From the NCBI GenBank assembly GCA_018821985.1, contig JAHJKP010000026.1, positions 124,001-188,000 on the forward strand: a stretch of 64,000 bases of DNA. The letters are read 5' to 3'. The position numbers were made by a program, and so were the translations under genes. How positions within the stretch are numbered: position 1 is the first letter of the stretch; each line of letters opens with the position of its first letter. The notes beneath the pieces are model-generated. The model was not told the origin of the DNA. It did no database searches and saw only the letters and a program-made list of their open reading frames with translations. Shown here piece by piece: positions 8,146-17,001 of this stretch. Origin of the DNA: Pseudomonadota bacterium. GTDB lineage: Bacteria > Desulfobacterota > Desulfobulbia > Desulfobulbales > Desulfocapsaceae.

Positions 8146-10359
8146 TTAATCGGTCACAATCGTTAGTTTCGCATAATCAAGATGCAGGGTTTTCAAGCCA
8201 TGCCGCTCAAAGAGGACATCAACCGATCGGCCACTACCTACGGTCACAACCGCTCCTTGCCCAAAAAAAGGATGGGTGACCCGGGTGCCTTTCGCCAGAT
8301 CTTTTACGGAGACCTTGCTCCGGCTTTTTCTCAAAGGGGCAAGAACTCCATCCCTTGGGAATCCGCCGCTGGAAGAATTCTGGGGATAAGGATTTGCAAG
8401 AAGAGAGCTCTGCCGCTCCTCCTGGACTCGCTCAAAGACCCCTCCCTTGAGCTCAGAAAGAAATGGCGATATTCCCACCCGCCGGAACTGCCGGTCCGGG
8501 GTCATCAACTCCTTGGGGTAACTCAGATAGAGATGTTTCTTGGCCCGGGTGGCAGCCACATAGAGCAGACGCCTTTCCTCTTCCCATTGTTCACCAGGTT
8601 CCGCTTTGGCATGGGGAAAGCGGCCATCGGCCAGACCAATGACAAAGACCGCCTCCCACTCCAGTCCCTTGGCAGAATGGATAGTAGACAGGACCATCCG
8701 CTCGGCATCCTCTGCCCGATGCGAACCAGCTGATTCCGGAGGATCAAGGGTCGTATCATCAACAAAGGCCTGCAGGTCAGCGTATTCACTGATAATCCCC
8801 TGCAACTGTTCAAGGTCCTTCTGCCGTTTGGGATAGTCATCATGATACAAACGCTCAAAGACCGACTGATAATAAACCATGATCAATTCATACATGACGG
8901 CAGGCGACTCTTCCTGGAGCAGATCATCAAAAAGATTGGCCAGACGACGTAAGCCCTCTTCCCAGGCCTTGCCCGCCGGAAACTCAGCAAGGAGCTGAAA
9001 AGGCTCGGATGACTGGCCAATCTGAGCGGCAATCTTCTGGGCGGTTTTAGGACCCACCTTATCGAGATGGAGCAGGACCCGGTTCCAGGAAAGATTATCC
9101 CGAGGGTTTGACAGGATGCGTAAAAAAGAAAGCACATCCTTCATATGCGCCGATTCGGTCAGCTTCAAACCACCCCGTTTCTCAAAATCGACCCCACCGC
9201 TGGCCAGCTCAATCTCCAGCTTATAAGAATGAAAGCCTGAACGGAATAGCACGGCAATATCCTGGAAACGAACACCTTCGGCCACCAGTTCGCTGATCTT
9301 GCCGGCCACAAATCTGGCCTCTTCCCGTTCATCAGTCGCCGCAAAAAGCAGGGGTTTAGCCGTTCCTTCCAGACGGGTAAAAAGGGTCTTGGTATATTTT
9401 TCCGTGGCGTGACAGATAATATCATTGGTCAGGGAAAGGATCGGCTGGGTGGAGCGATAATTTTCCTCCAGCTTGATGATGTGGGTATCAGGAAATAACT
9501 TGGGAAAGCGCATGATATTATAAAAATCCGCGCCGCGAAACGAATAGATAGACTGGGAATCATCGCCCACCACCATTACATTATCATGTCCGTGAGCAAT
9601 AAGACGGACAATTTCCGCCTGCACCAGATTGGTATCCTGATACTCATCCACCATGACATGGGTGTAACGGGACGCAATGGCCTGGCGCGCCTCAGGAACC
9701 TCTGACATCAGTCGTTTCCAGTTGATAAGCAGATCATCATAGTCCATCAGGCCATGGGTAAATTTGAAATCCTGATAGTGTTTCTGCAACCTGAGCAGAT
9801 CTTCTGTATGTTCACTGAGATGGACGTACTGTTCAAAGACCAAATCCTCAAGGGCTCTGGATTTATTGACTGCCCCGCTGATCATATTGATGATGACCCG
9901 CTTGGAGGGAAACTGCAGATCGCGTCCGGTGAGGCCAAGGGAGGACTTCAGGAGGTTGATGATCCCTTCAGCATCAGAACGATCAATGATGGTAAAGTTC
10001 GAGCCGAAACCAAGATACGAGCCATAGCGCCTGAGCAGCATATTGGCGGTCCCATGGAAGGTACCGCCTACTACCCGGTTACAAGAATCATTAAGAAGTC
10101 TTCCGGCCCGCCACAGCATCTCCTGAGCAGATTTCCTGGTAAAGGTCAGCAGAAGGATATTTTCCGGGGCCACCCCCTTTTCCAAGAGATGGGCCACCCG
10201 ATAGACAAGAGTCCTGGTCTTGCCGCTGCCGGCACCGGCTATAACCAGAACCGGTCCTTCAGTCCTGATCACCGCCTCATACTGGGCAGGATTCAGATCA
10301 TTAAGATCAATGACTGAAATTCCATGACTATTTGAAATATTGGGAATAGGAGCTTGCAT
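8146..10359 (-). CDS. UvrD/PcrA-type superfamily 1 DNA helicase
   Basis: This 737-residue ATP-dependent 3'-5' helicase probably acts in repair or replication restart. SF1 motifs appear in order: Q-motif LNPAQYEAV, Walker A AGAGSGKT, Ia TFTRKSAQEML, II VDEYQDTN, III GDDSQSIYSFRGAD, IV ENYRSTQPI, V TIHSAKGLEWEAVF and VI RRLLYVAATRAKKHLYL. The C-terminal ~50 residues (GTRVTHPFFGQGAVV) resemble the PcrA/UvrD tail that binds RNA polymerase. The frame is open to 10458; I placed the start at the ATG at 10359 on family length. I cannot separate pcrA, uvrD or rep by sequence alone. Confidence 0.9.
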   Translation of the reverse strand: MQAPIPNISNSHGISVIDLNDLNPAQYEAVIRTEGPVLVIAGAGSGKTRTLVYRVAHLLEKGVAPENILLLTFTRKSAQEMLWRAGRLLNDSCNRVVGGTFHGTANMLLRRYGSYLGFGSNFTIIDRSDAEGIINLLKSSLGLTGRDLQFPSKRVIINMISGAVNKSRALEDLVFEQYVHLSEHTEDLLRLQKHYQDFKFTHGLMDYDDLLINWKRLMSEVPEARQAIASRYTHVMVDEYQDTNLVQAEIVRLIAHGHDNVMVVGDDSQSIYSFRGADFYNIMRFPKLFPDTHIIKLEENYRSTQPILSLTNDIICHATEKYTKTLFTRLEGTAKPLLFAATDEREEARFVAGKISELVAEGVRFQDIAVLFRSGFHSYKLEIELASGGVDFEKRGGLKLTESAHMKDVLSFLRILSNPRDNLSWNRVLLHLDKVGPKTAQKIAAQIGQSSEPFQLLAEFPAGKAWEEGLRRLANLFDDLLQEESPAVMYELIMVYYQSVFERLYHDDYPKRQKDLEQLQGIISEYADLQAFVDDTTLDPPESAGSHRAEDAERMVLSTIHSAKGLEWEAVFVIGLADGRFPHAKAEPGEQWEEERRLLYVAATRAKKHLYLSYPKELMTPDRQFRRVGISPFLSELKGGVFERVQEERQSSLLANPYPQNSSSGGFPRDGVLAPLRKSRSKVSVKDLAKGTRVTHPFFGQGAVVTVGSGRSVDVLFERHGLKTLHLDYAKLTIVTD

Positions 10360-10517
10360 GGGGGCAGACTTTACCACAGCGGTGCTTTCACCGCAACGTC
10401 GGTTGACAAAGACGTAACTCTGTTTATAATAACGGTCCCTTTGACACACTGTACCCAAGGCATCAGAGGCAAGATCTCTGGTAACTTTTCTTCAACTCTT
10501 ACCAACAAAAAAACATT

Positions 10518-10913
10518 ATGGATACCAAAACCATTGACGCCCTCTTTACCCCTGAGACTCTGCAACAGCTTTTCCCCAGAGAACGCTCCAATGATTTTTT
10601 TGACGCCCTGTTCGGTGATGCCAGCGAAGGGGCCTATGATATTGAACTTGCCTATAATGGCTGTGATGGCAAAAGTATGAGCCTGGAGTTGCGTCTGCAC
10701 GAAAGACCTGGCTGCTGCCTGGTTTGTAACCTGACGCAAGGACTGCCCCAGGTCTTTACCAGGCATCCGGTAATCAATGTAGCAGGCTTGGTTGAGGCCA
10801 TCAATACCATGCTGGCCGGACAGGCCAGTTGCCGGGAATGGTCACTGGGACGCACCGAACAACGACGCAAAGAAATGCATATCATCCCCCTGATTATTCA
10901 ACTGGCCAAATAA
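10518..10913 (+). CDS. Small conserved protein of unknown function
   Basis: This 131-residue soluble protein has motifs FTPETLQQLFPRERSNDFF, GAYDIELAY and a CLVCNLTQGLPQVFTRHPVI block. I recall a family in Desulfobacterota with this pattern, misnamed in databases after a vertebrate homeobox protein, but cannot verify it. Two cysteines spaced C-x-x-C (residues ~66-69, within CCLVCN) could bind a metal or be redox-active. There is no signal peptide or membrane segment. It is divergent from the helicase and ends before a strong bidirectional terminator, so it is its own transcription unit. Confidence 0.7.
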   Translation: MDTKTIDALFTPETLQQLFPRERSNDFFDALFGDASEGAYDIELAYNGCDGKSMSLELRLHERPGCCLVCNLTQGLPQVFTRHPVINVAGLVEAINTMLAGQASCREWSLGRTEQRRKEMHIIPLIIQLAK

Positions 10914-11000
10914 TCAATTCATCTTCATCAATATCCAGCCAGTAGTCAACAATTTGACAAACGAATATTTGCGGCTGACAAAACCTATTCTGCAGTTGTT

Positions 11001-11046
11001 AAAATAGAAAAAGCCGACTCATAATAAGCCGGCTTTTTCTATTTTA
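11001..11046. terminator. Strong bidirectional terminator
   Basis: A perfect 16-bp stem, AAAATAGAAAAAGCCG (11001-11016) with its complement (11030-11045), encloses a 13-base loop. A/T-rich outer halves give U-tracts in both directions. It separates the plus-strand unknown gene from the convergent GGDEF gene. Confidence 0.85.
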
Positions 11047-11069
11047 AATCTTTTCTGAACCTATGAAAT

Positions 11070-12083
11070 CTAGACTAGACTCACCCTTGATCGACCATTG
11101 GCCTTCGCATGATAGAGGATATCATCCACCCGTTCCATCCATACCTCCAGACTCTCATCTTTTTCCCACTGGGCAAGGCCGATGGAGACCCCAAGCTTTG
11201 TTTCGCTGTCAGCCCATACATCCAACTCGTCAATGGCCAGACATAATCTCTCAGCCAGAATCCGGGAATTTTTCTGATCAGTATCATCCATCACCAGCAG
11301 AAATTCATCTCCGCCCATCCTGACCAGGAGGTCCGTGGAGCGTACCGCCTCAGCCATTACTGCTGCTACCTGCCGCAGCACCTGATCCCCTCGTTGATGG
11401 CCAAGGTTGTCATTAATTTGTTTAAAACGATCCAGATCCATGGAGGCCATAGTCAGCGGGCGGCCGGATCGTCTGGCACTGTCCATTTTAGATTTTATCT
11501 GCTCATCAAAGACCCGACGATTGGCAAGACCGGTTAAGGCATCACGCCGCGCACTCTCAAAAAGCTCCTCATACTCAAGGGCCCGACGCAGAGACTCACT
11601 CAGCACGAGCAGAGACTCATTTATCAAGTCAATCTCTTCGGTTCTCAAAGCCCGGCCGCCCTTTAACACCAAAAGCAATCCCGCGTTGTCAACTGCTTCC
11701 ATCAACCATTTATGAGCATAATGACCATCTTCACTGACACAACATGTGACATTGTGAGCCTTATCCTCCATTAACTGCTCAGCAAAAGCGATCACGCTAC
11801 GCCTGAGCGGCCCATGTCCAGAGCAAAATAAGTGTTTTTTACTGCGAATTGTATTGTTGTAACCTATAAGTTCATGCTCAACATGGGGCATCAACCAAAC
11901 GGAGAATGCCTCGATCATTCCGGCAAGATCAAGAACAGCAGCTAATCGGATATGAAGTTTATTTATCAAATCCAGCCGTTCAGTCTGCCGCCTGAAATGA
12001 TCCAGTTCTATCATCACTCTATCAATTTCAACCACTGGCTTGCTGCTGAAAGTATCTGTAGCTGTCAACATTGGAGAGTTCAT
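11070..12083 (-). CDS. GGDEF-domain protein, probable diguanylate cyclase
   Basis: In this 337-residue protein the C-terminal ~165 residues form a GGDEF domain (DALTGLANRRVF ... MDLDRFKQINDNLGHQRGD ... MGGDEFLLVMDD ... SIGLAQW) that should make cyclic di-GMP from GTP. The active-site GGDEF is intact, and RSTD five residues before it matches the RxxD inhibitory I-site, so product feedback is likely. The N-terminal ~165 residues contain cysteines and look like a sensory fold I cannot name. There are no membrane helices. AAGGAAA sits seven bases before the ATG. Confidence 0.9.
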   Translation of the reverse strand: MNSPMLTATDTFSSKPVVEIDRVMIELDHFRRQTERLDLINKLHIRLAAVLDLAGMIEAFSVWLMPHVEHELIGYNNTIRSKKHLFCSGHGPLRRSVIAFAEQLMEDKAHNVTCCVSEDGHYAHKWLMEAVDNAGLLLVLKGGRALRTEEIDLINESLLVLSESLRRALEYEELFESARRDALTGLANRRVFDEQIKSKMDSARRSGRPLTMASMDLDRFKQINDNLGHQRGDQVLRQVAAVMAEAVRSTDLLVRMGGDEFLLVMDDTDQKNSRILAERLCLAIDELDVWADSETKLGVSIGLAQWEKDESLEVWMERVDDILYHAKANGRSRVSLV

Positions 12084-12382
12084 TATTATTTCCTTATATA
12101 AATTATCAAAACAAGTTTGGACTTGAAAGTATATCGACCAACCGACAAAATATCTTTATCCATCTTTTGATAATTTTATTAAAGCAAGAACAATGCCAGA
12201 CTCACAGTAACCATTCCACCTATCTCCTGTTGCAATTAAACGACAAGAAGAGTAAAGGCAGTTTCAAGGGGGTAAAAAGCTCCCCTATTAACGTGAGGTA
12301 CCTGTTAAATGCCGGATACAACGACTACTCAGAATTGACCAAAAAGCATCACTCATTCCTTAAGGATCTTGGCCAAGCCCCC

Positions 12383-13411
12383 ATGAACATAGAACAAAAA
12401 ATAGGACAGCTCTTTCTCCTTGGATTCGAGGGAGACCGTATCGATGCGTCCCATCCCGTGGTAGCAGATATCAGCCGGAGAAACCTGGGTGGCATTATTC
12501 TCTTTGACCGTTCCCTGGCAAAAAAACAGGACCATAATAACATCAGATCGGCAGGGCAGGTCAAGGAACTCACCGCCACTTTGCAGGGATTTGCCCATAC
12601 TCCCCTCCTCATCGGAGTCGACCAGGAAGGCGGAAAAGTCCGCAGACTCAAGCCGGAAAAGGGTTTTCCGGCAACGGCAAGCGCCGCCGAGCTTGGTCAA
12701 AAAAATGACAGGACCCTGACAAGCATCCATGCCATGACCACTGCCGACACCCTGCAGGCCATGGGTATTAATTTTAATCTTGCCCCGGTCGTTGATGTCA
12801 ACACCTTTCCAGAAAATCCGGTGATCGGCAGACTTGAACGCAGCTTTTCACCGTCTCCCGCTGCTGTCAGTGTCCACGCCAGTGAGTGGATCGAGGCGCA
12901 CAACAGACGAGGCGTTCTCAGTTGCCTGAAACATTTCCCAGGCCATGGCAGCTCCCGATGCGACTCCCATCTGGGATTCACTGATATTACAGAGAGCTGG
13001 AAAGAAGAAGAGCTCCAGCCTTATAAAGATTTGATTGCTTGCGGTCTGGCCGATGCAATCATGACCGGACATCTTTTCCATAAAGGACTGGATCCCATCC
13101 ATCCGGCCACCCTCTCGCCCCACATCATTGGCAATCTCCTGCGCCAGAAACTGCAATTTACCGGAGTTGTCATCTCTGATGACCTGCAGATGAAGGCCAT
13201 CAGCGACCGATACGGCCTGGAAGAAGCCGCATGCCTTGCCCTTGCGGCTGGTGTTGACCTGCTTATAATAGGGAACAATCTTGACTATGCTCCGGATATC
13301 CTGACACGGATCATTCCTGCCATTCTGCAAGCGATACATAGCGGAGTGGTCCAGGAAAGGCAGATCCATGAGGCTTACACACGGGTTCAAGAGTTGAAAA
13401 AGAAGTTCTAA
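12383..13411 (+). CDS. nagZ: Beta-N-acetylhexosaminidase, glycoside hydrolase family 3
   Basis: This enzyme removes N-acetylglucosamine from muropeptides during cell-wall recycling, usually in the cytoplasm. Diagnostic segments are GVDQEGGKVRRLK, LKHFPGHGSSRCDSHLGF (the NagZ His-Asp acid/base loop) and VISDDLQMKAIS, which carries the nucleophile Asp. From the ATG at 12383 the protein has 342 residues, a normal NagZ length. That ATG lacks a good Shine-Dalgarno, and the frame is open back to 12071, so an N-terminal extension cannot be excluded. The 299 bases upstream are shared with the divergent GGDEF gene; I see no strong promoter there. Confidence 0.9.
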   Translation: MNIEQKIGQLFLLGFEGDRIDASHPVVADISRRNLGGIILFDRSLAKKQDHNNIRSAGQVKELTATLQGFAHTPLLIGVDQEGGKVRRLKPEKGFPATASAAELGQKNDRTLTSIHAMTTADTLQAMGINFNLAPVVDVNTFPENPVIGRLERSFSPSPAAVSVHASEWIEAHNRRGVLSCLKHFPGHGSSRCDSHLGFTDITESWKEEELQPYKDLIACGLADAIMTGHLFHKGLDPIHPATLSPHIIGNLLRQKLQFTGVVISDDLQMKAISDRYGLEEAACLALAAGVDLLIIGNNLDYAPDILTRIIPAILQAIHSGVVQERQIHEAYTRVQELKKKF

Positions 13412-13490
13412 AGGTTCAAGATGACTAAGCCCTTAAAGACATCCGTACCATTTTGCATGGAAAGAACAACAGCATAAGGAGTCAGAAGCA

Positions 13491-13892
13491 ATGCCCAAAA
13501 CACAAACCCACACTCCGATCATGGGCTATCTGTTGTGGATCTTCGGTTTTATTGGCGCCCATCGTTTTTATTATGGCAAACCCATTTCCGGCACCATTTA
13601 TTTTTTTACTCTGGGACTTTTTCTGATCGGTTGGCTGGTGGATCTTTTTCTCATTCCCTCAATGAACAGAGAGGCAGATATCCGCTTCCATGAAGGGGAA
13701 ATTGACTATAATCTGGCTTGGATTTTCCTCACCTTTCTGGGGCTGTTCGGCATCCATCGGTTCTATATGGGAAAATGGATATCAGGAATCATATACCTGA
13801 TAACTGGAGGAATTTTCGGACTGGGATATATCTATGATTTCTGGACGCTCAACAATCAGATAAGTCTCTTAAACGACAGCGACAACAACTGA
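13491..13892 (+). CDS. Protein with two TM2 domains
   Basis: This 133-residue membrane protein is built from two copies of the TM2 unit. Each has GFIGAHRFYYGK- or GLFGIHRFYMGK-like motifs between two helices and ends in (L)xxDLF or IYDFWTL. TM2 proteins are widespread and their function is unknown. The duplication gives four helices in all. TAAGGAG lies about ten bases before the ATG. Its last 37 bases overlap the 3' end of the convergent histidine kinase gene. Confidence 0.85.
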   Translation: MPKTQTHTPIMGYLLWIFGFIGAHRFYYGKPISGTIYFFTLGLFLIGWLVDLFLIPSMNREADIRFHEGEIDYNLAWIFLTFLGLFGIHRFYMGKWISGIIYLITGGIFGLGYIYDFWTLNNQISLLNDSDNN

Positions 13893-15892
13893 GTCCCCTT
13901 ATTTTTCCGATCAAGAGCACGACGCACAACCTGGGCCAAGGTCTGCATAGTTACCGGTTTCAGAAAGTATTCATCGACACACGCCCGCTTCAGTAACTCC
14001 TCCGTGATCTGCTCCGGATAGCCGGTATTAAGGATAAGCGGTAAATCCGGCCAGTTTTTTTTGATCTGCTCACAGAGATCAACTCCGGTCAACAGGGGCA
14101 TAGTGAGATCCGTAATCAACAAATCAAAATCACAATTTGCCTCCATGAAAAGCAACAAGGCTTCCTGGGAGGATGTCGTACTGGTCACCCTGTAGCCCAA
14201 TCCTTGCAAGATATTTGTTACAACATCAAGCACCTGCTCTTCATCGTCAACGACAAGAACATGTTCCTTTCCGCCAACGGGCGCTGGAACAGCCAGTACA
14301 CTCTCCATGGGACCAGGTGCACAGACGTCGACTGGCAGATAAACATAAAAGGTAGTCCCCACCCCAACCTCACTTTGCACCTCCACCCTGCCGCCATATC
14401 TACTGACAATGCCGTGCACCATGGCCAGTCCCATCCCTGTACCTCGGCTCTTGTCCTTAGTGGTATAATAAGGTTCAAAGATTCTGGGCAATACTGACGC
14501 CTCAATTCCAGTTCCGGTATCCGTAACACTTAAGACAACCCAACTCTGCCCATCCTGATCTTCTTCTCCCTTGGCAAGACGCACGGTCAAAATCCCGACT
14601 CGCCCTTCCATGGCATGAAAACTATTGGTACACAGGTTCATCAAGACCTGATGCAACTGAACCGGATCAACAAGGACCAGCCCACAGTTGATATCAAGCT
14701 CCTGACGAATCTGGATGGTACTGGGCAAAGCCACTTTTATCAGACTCATTACCTCCTTGACTATGGGATGGACATACAAGGGAACACTCTTCTGCTCCTG
14801 ACTCCTGGAAAAAGTCAGAATCTGATCGACCAAGCCCTTGGCTCTTTTGGCGGCCATCAGAATTTCTCCGATGGAACTTTCCAGTTCACGATCCTCCTGC
14901 CCACGTTGGCGCATACGAAATCGTATAATCTCCGCCTGCCCGATAATCGGAGTCAAGACGTTATTAAAATCATGGGCAATCCCCCCAGCCAGGGAACCGA
15001 TTGCCTCCATTTTCTGCGAATGACGCACCTGCTTTTCCAACCTTATCTTTTCTGTGACATCCCGCGAGATAGCCACCACACTTTTTACCTTACCAGCCAC
15101 GTCTTTAATAGGTGTAGACACAATTTCAAAAAATTTCCCCTCCCCAGTGTCTGGTTCAGATGCTACTTTTTGTATTCCTGATTCAATCTGCCCACTCAAC
15201 AGACTCCGACGGACAGCACAATCCAAACAGGCCTCTTTTTTACCCAGCAAGAGTTGATGACAACACAAGCCAAGCGCATCCGCATCAATCCCACTCCCTT
15301 TACTCTTGACCTTATTGGACCAGATAACTTTTAAATCACAATCAAGCAGGGCCACTGTCCCTGGAAATCCGTCAAGAATGGCCTGCTTTTGCGACTCAAT
15401 CTCTCCCAGATTTTCCTGGGCCTCTTTTAATTCCGAAAGATCTGACAGGGTGACGATAAGCCCCAGAATCCGGTCATCTCGACCATGAACTGCAGCCTTG
15501 GTAAAGATAACAGAGCGTTCCTGGCCATCCCGAGCTAAAACCCGCCCCTCAAAAGAGTCCCGCCCCCCAGTGGCCAACAACTCTACATCTTTCAGTCGAT
15601 ACTCTTCTGCCAGAGCAGGGACTAGAAAATGATACACCCCCTGATTCAGGATACTTTCACGTTCCACCCCCAGAAAATCAGCCAAGGCCCGATTAGCGCC
15701 AAGATAATTCCCCTCGGCATCATTAATGAAAACTGGTACGGGAATGGCGTCGAAAAGTTCTTGTTCAAAGACAAAACAATTCTCAGGCTTTACTGTTTTG
15801 TCCCCCAGCAGATCCTTAAAAAGAGAGTTGTATTCTGTGGACACCTTCTGGCCGACAAAAACTTTTTGACCAAATTGCGGTTTCGTTCCCAT
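13856..15892 (-). CDS. Soluble hybrid histidine kinase (PAS-PAS-HisKA-HATPase-REC)
   Basis: This 678-residue protein has no membrane segment. PAS 1 is near residues 45-160 (FINDAEGNYLGANRALADFLG) and PAS 2 near 170-285. The second contains CCHQLLLGKKEACLDC, a cysteine cluster that could bind a metal or sense redox state. The phosphoacceptor histidine is in GGIAHDFNN, the ATPase has NSFHAME, DTGTGI and GTGMGLAMVHG, and the C-terminal receiver has VVDDEE and LLITDLTMP with a conserved Lys in FLKPV. AGGAGG precedes the ATG. There is no adjacent separate response regulator, so output probably goes through another HPt or regulator. Confidence 0.92.
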   Translation of the reverse strand: MGTKPQFGQKVFVGQKVSTEYNSLFKDLLGDKTVKPENCFVFEQELFDAIPVPVFINDAEGNYLGANRALADFLGVERESILNQGVYHFLVPALAEEYRLKDVELLATGGRDSFEGRVLARDGQERSVIFTKAAVHGRDDRILGLIVTLSDLSELKEAQENLGEIESQKQAILDGFPGTVALLDCDLKVIWSNKVKSKGSGIDADALGLCCHQLLLGKKEACLDCAVRRSLLSGQIESGIQKVASEPDTGEGKFFEIVSTPIKDVAGKVKSVVAISRDVTEKIRLEKQVRHSQKMEAIGSLAGGIAHDFNNVLTPIIGQAEIIRFRMRQRGQEDRELESSIGEILMAAKRAKGLVDQILTFSRSQEQKSVPLYVHPIVKEVMSLIKVALPSTIQIRQELDINCGLVLVDPVQLHQVLMNLCTNSFHAMEGRVGILTVRLAKGEEDQDGQSWVVLSVTDTGTGIEASVLPRIFEPYYTTKDKSRGTGMGLAMVHGIVSRYGGRVEVQSEVGVGTTFYVYLPVDVCAPGPMESVLAVPAPVGGKEHVLVVDDEEQVLDVVTNILQGLGYRVTSTTSSQEALLLFMEANCDFDLLITDLTMPLLTGVDLCEQIKKNWPDLPLILNTGYPEQITEELLKRACVDEYFLKPVTMQTLAQVVRRALDRKNKGTQLLSLSFKRLI

Positions 15893-15995
15893 ACTTCCTG
15901 CCTCCTGTTCCCCTTGACTCTTACAGATCTCCTCTGTAAAGTCGTAAAAAAAAACAACTCAGCAAAACTTAGTCACCAAGGAGCACAAACAGACG

Positions 15996-16277
15996 ATGCT
16001 GACTGATAACAAAGACACAGACCACTGTGCTACAAAAAAGCCAAAGATAACTTATCCCTGCGTCTGGCTGTACAAGGTGATTGGTGAGGATGTTAGTTCT
16101 CTTACCAAGGCAATCACCACAGTATGTCCTGCTCAGCTCTCTATTGCCGCATCAAAAACCAGTTCCGGTGGCAAATATTGCAGCCTGAATGTGGAAATTG
16201 AAGTTGCCGACGAGGCCTCCCGACTTGCCATCTACCAGAATTTGAAAAATCATCTTGCTGTCAAGATGGTGCTCTAG
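15996..16277 (+). CDS. YbeD-like DUF493 family protein
   Basis: In this 93-residue protein the pattern YPCVWLYKVIGEDVSS, SSGGKYCSLNVEIEV and a C-terminal VKMVL matches the YbeD/DUF493 family. These are small ACT-like ferredoxin folds thought to be regulatory, with no settled function. The N-terminal ~15 residues are charged and variable. AAGGAG is 12 bases upstream of the ATG, slightly far. It is followed after nine bases by an unknown gene, probably in the same operon. Confidence 0.75.
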   Translation: MLTDNKDTDHCATKKPKITYPCVWLYKVIGEDVSSLTKAITTVCPAQLSIAASKTSSGGKYCSLNVEIEVADEASRLAIYQNLKNHLAVKMVL

Positions 16278-16286
16278 AGGAGACAA

Positions 16287-16802
16287 ATGGATACAAAAAA
16301 ATCAAAAAATCCTGGGTCACGCTTGATTCCAGTCTTGCGGGAAGGAATTTGCGTGGTACAGATGGTCCTGTTTAAAGAACTGCGTTCCCTGTTGACGAGC
16401 AAGCACCCGGGCCGAGACCCTCTCTCGGTTTCCATGCTCACCGGAGCTATCACCAATGAGCTCTTCGGCACCGTGAACAGCGAAGAGAAATTCCAGGAGT
16501 TCCGCAGAACAAACCGGGCAGACATTGAACAAGAACTGCTCAGCCTGGCTCAAGAACTTCCATCCCTGACCGCAGCGCTCACCGATGCACTACGGATACA
16601 GACCCTCTGTGACAGCATGGAAGATAAAGACAGCGCAAAACTCCTCAACCATGCCGCTGAAATTGGCCTGCTGATACAAGCGCGAGAAGTACCCCTCCCT
16701 TCCACCTTTATGACCATGACACGTAGCCTTGGCGATGCCCATCAGCTGATTATTGCCCCGGCGGAGATAAGCCAAGAAGATGACCAGGGACTTGTCCAGT
16801 AA
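16287..16802 (+). CDS. Hypothetical protein cotranscribed with the DUF493 gene
   Basis: This 171-residue, soluble, mostly helical protein has no domain I recognise. Notable segments are VLREGICVVQMVLFKELR, ELFGTVNSEEKFQEFRR and a leucine-rich stretch near residues 80-105. GAGGAG eight bases upstream overlaps the stop of the DUF493 gene, which supports real translation and an operon. No signal peptide or cysteine motif is visible. I have no functional proposal. Confidence 0.65.
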   Translation: MDTKKSKNPGSRLIPVLREGICVVQMVLFKELRSLLTSKHPGRDPLSVSMLTGAITNELFGTVNSEEKFQEFRRTNRADIEQELLSLAQELPSLTAALTDALRIQTLCDSMEDKDSAKLLNHAAEIGLLIQAREVPLPSTFMTMTRSLGDAHQLIIAPAEISQEDDQGLVQ

Positions 16803-16944
16803 CGAAAGATAAAGAGTGATCCCTGTTACGGAGGAGGAGGAGGGAGCATCTTCAAAGAAGAAAAACGAAAAAAGATTTTATAAACATCTCCATGCCTACG
16901 TGCGAAAAGATACGTATTCAAAATCTTTTTACACCGAACAGTAC

Positions 16945-16984
16945 AATGCCCCATACGCTCCGAGAATAGACCGTATAGGGCATT
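16945..16984. repeat. Inverted repeat downstream of the chemoreceptor gene
   Basis: Thirteen-base arms (AATGCCCCATACG and CGTATAGGGCATT) enclose a 14-base loop. The single mismatch becomes a G-U pair on the minus strand, so the RNA hairpin fits best as the 3' end of the chemoreceptor transcript. No T-run follows directly, so termination is uncertain. Confidence 0.5.
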
Positions 16985-17001
16985 ACTTCCTGCCTTGTCG
17001 T

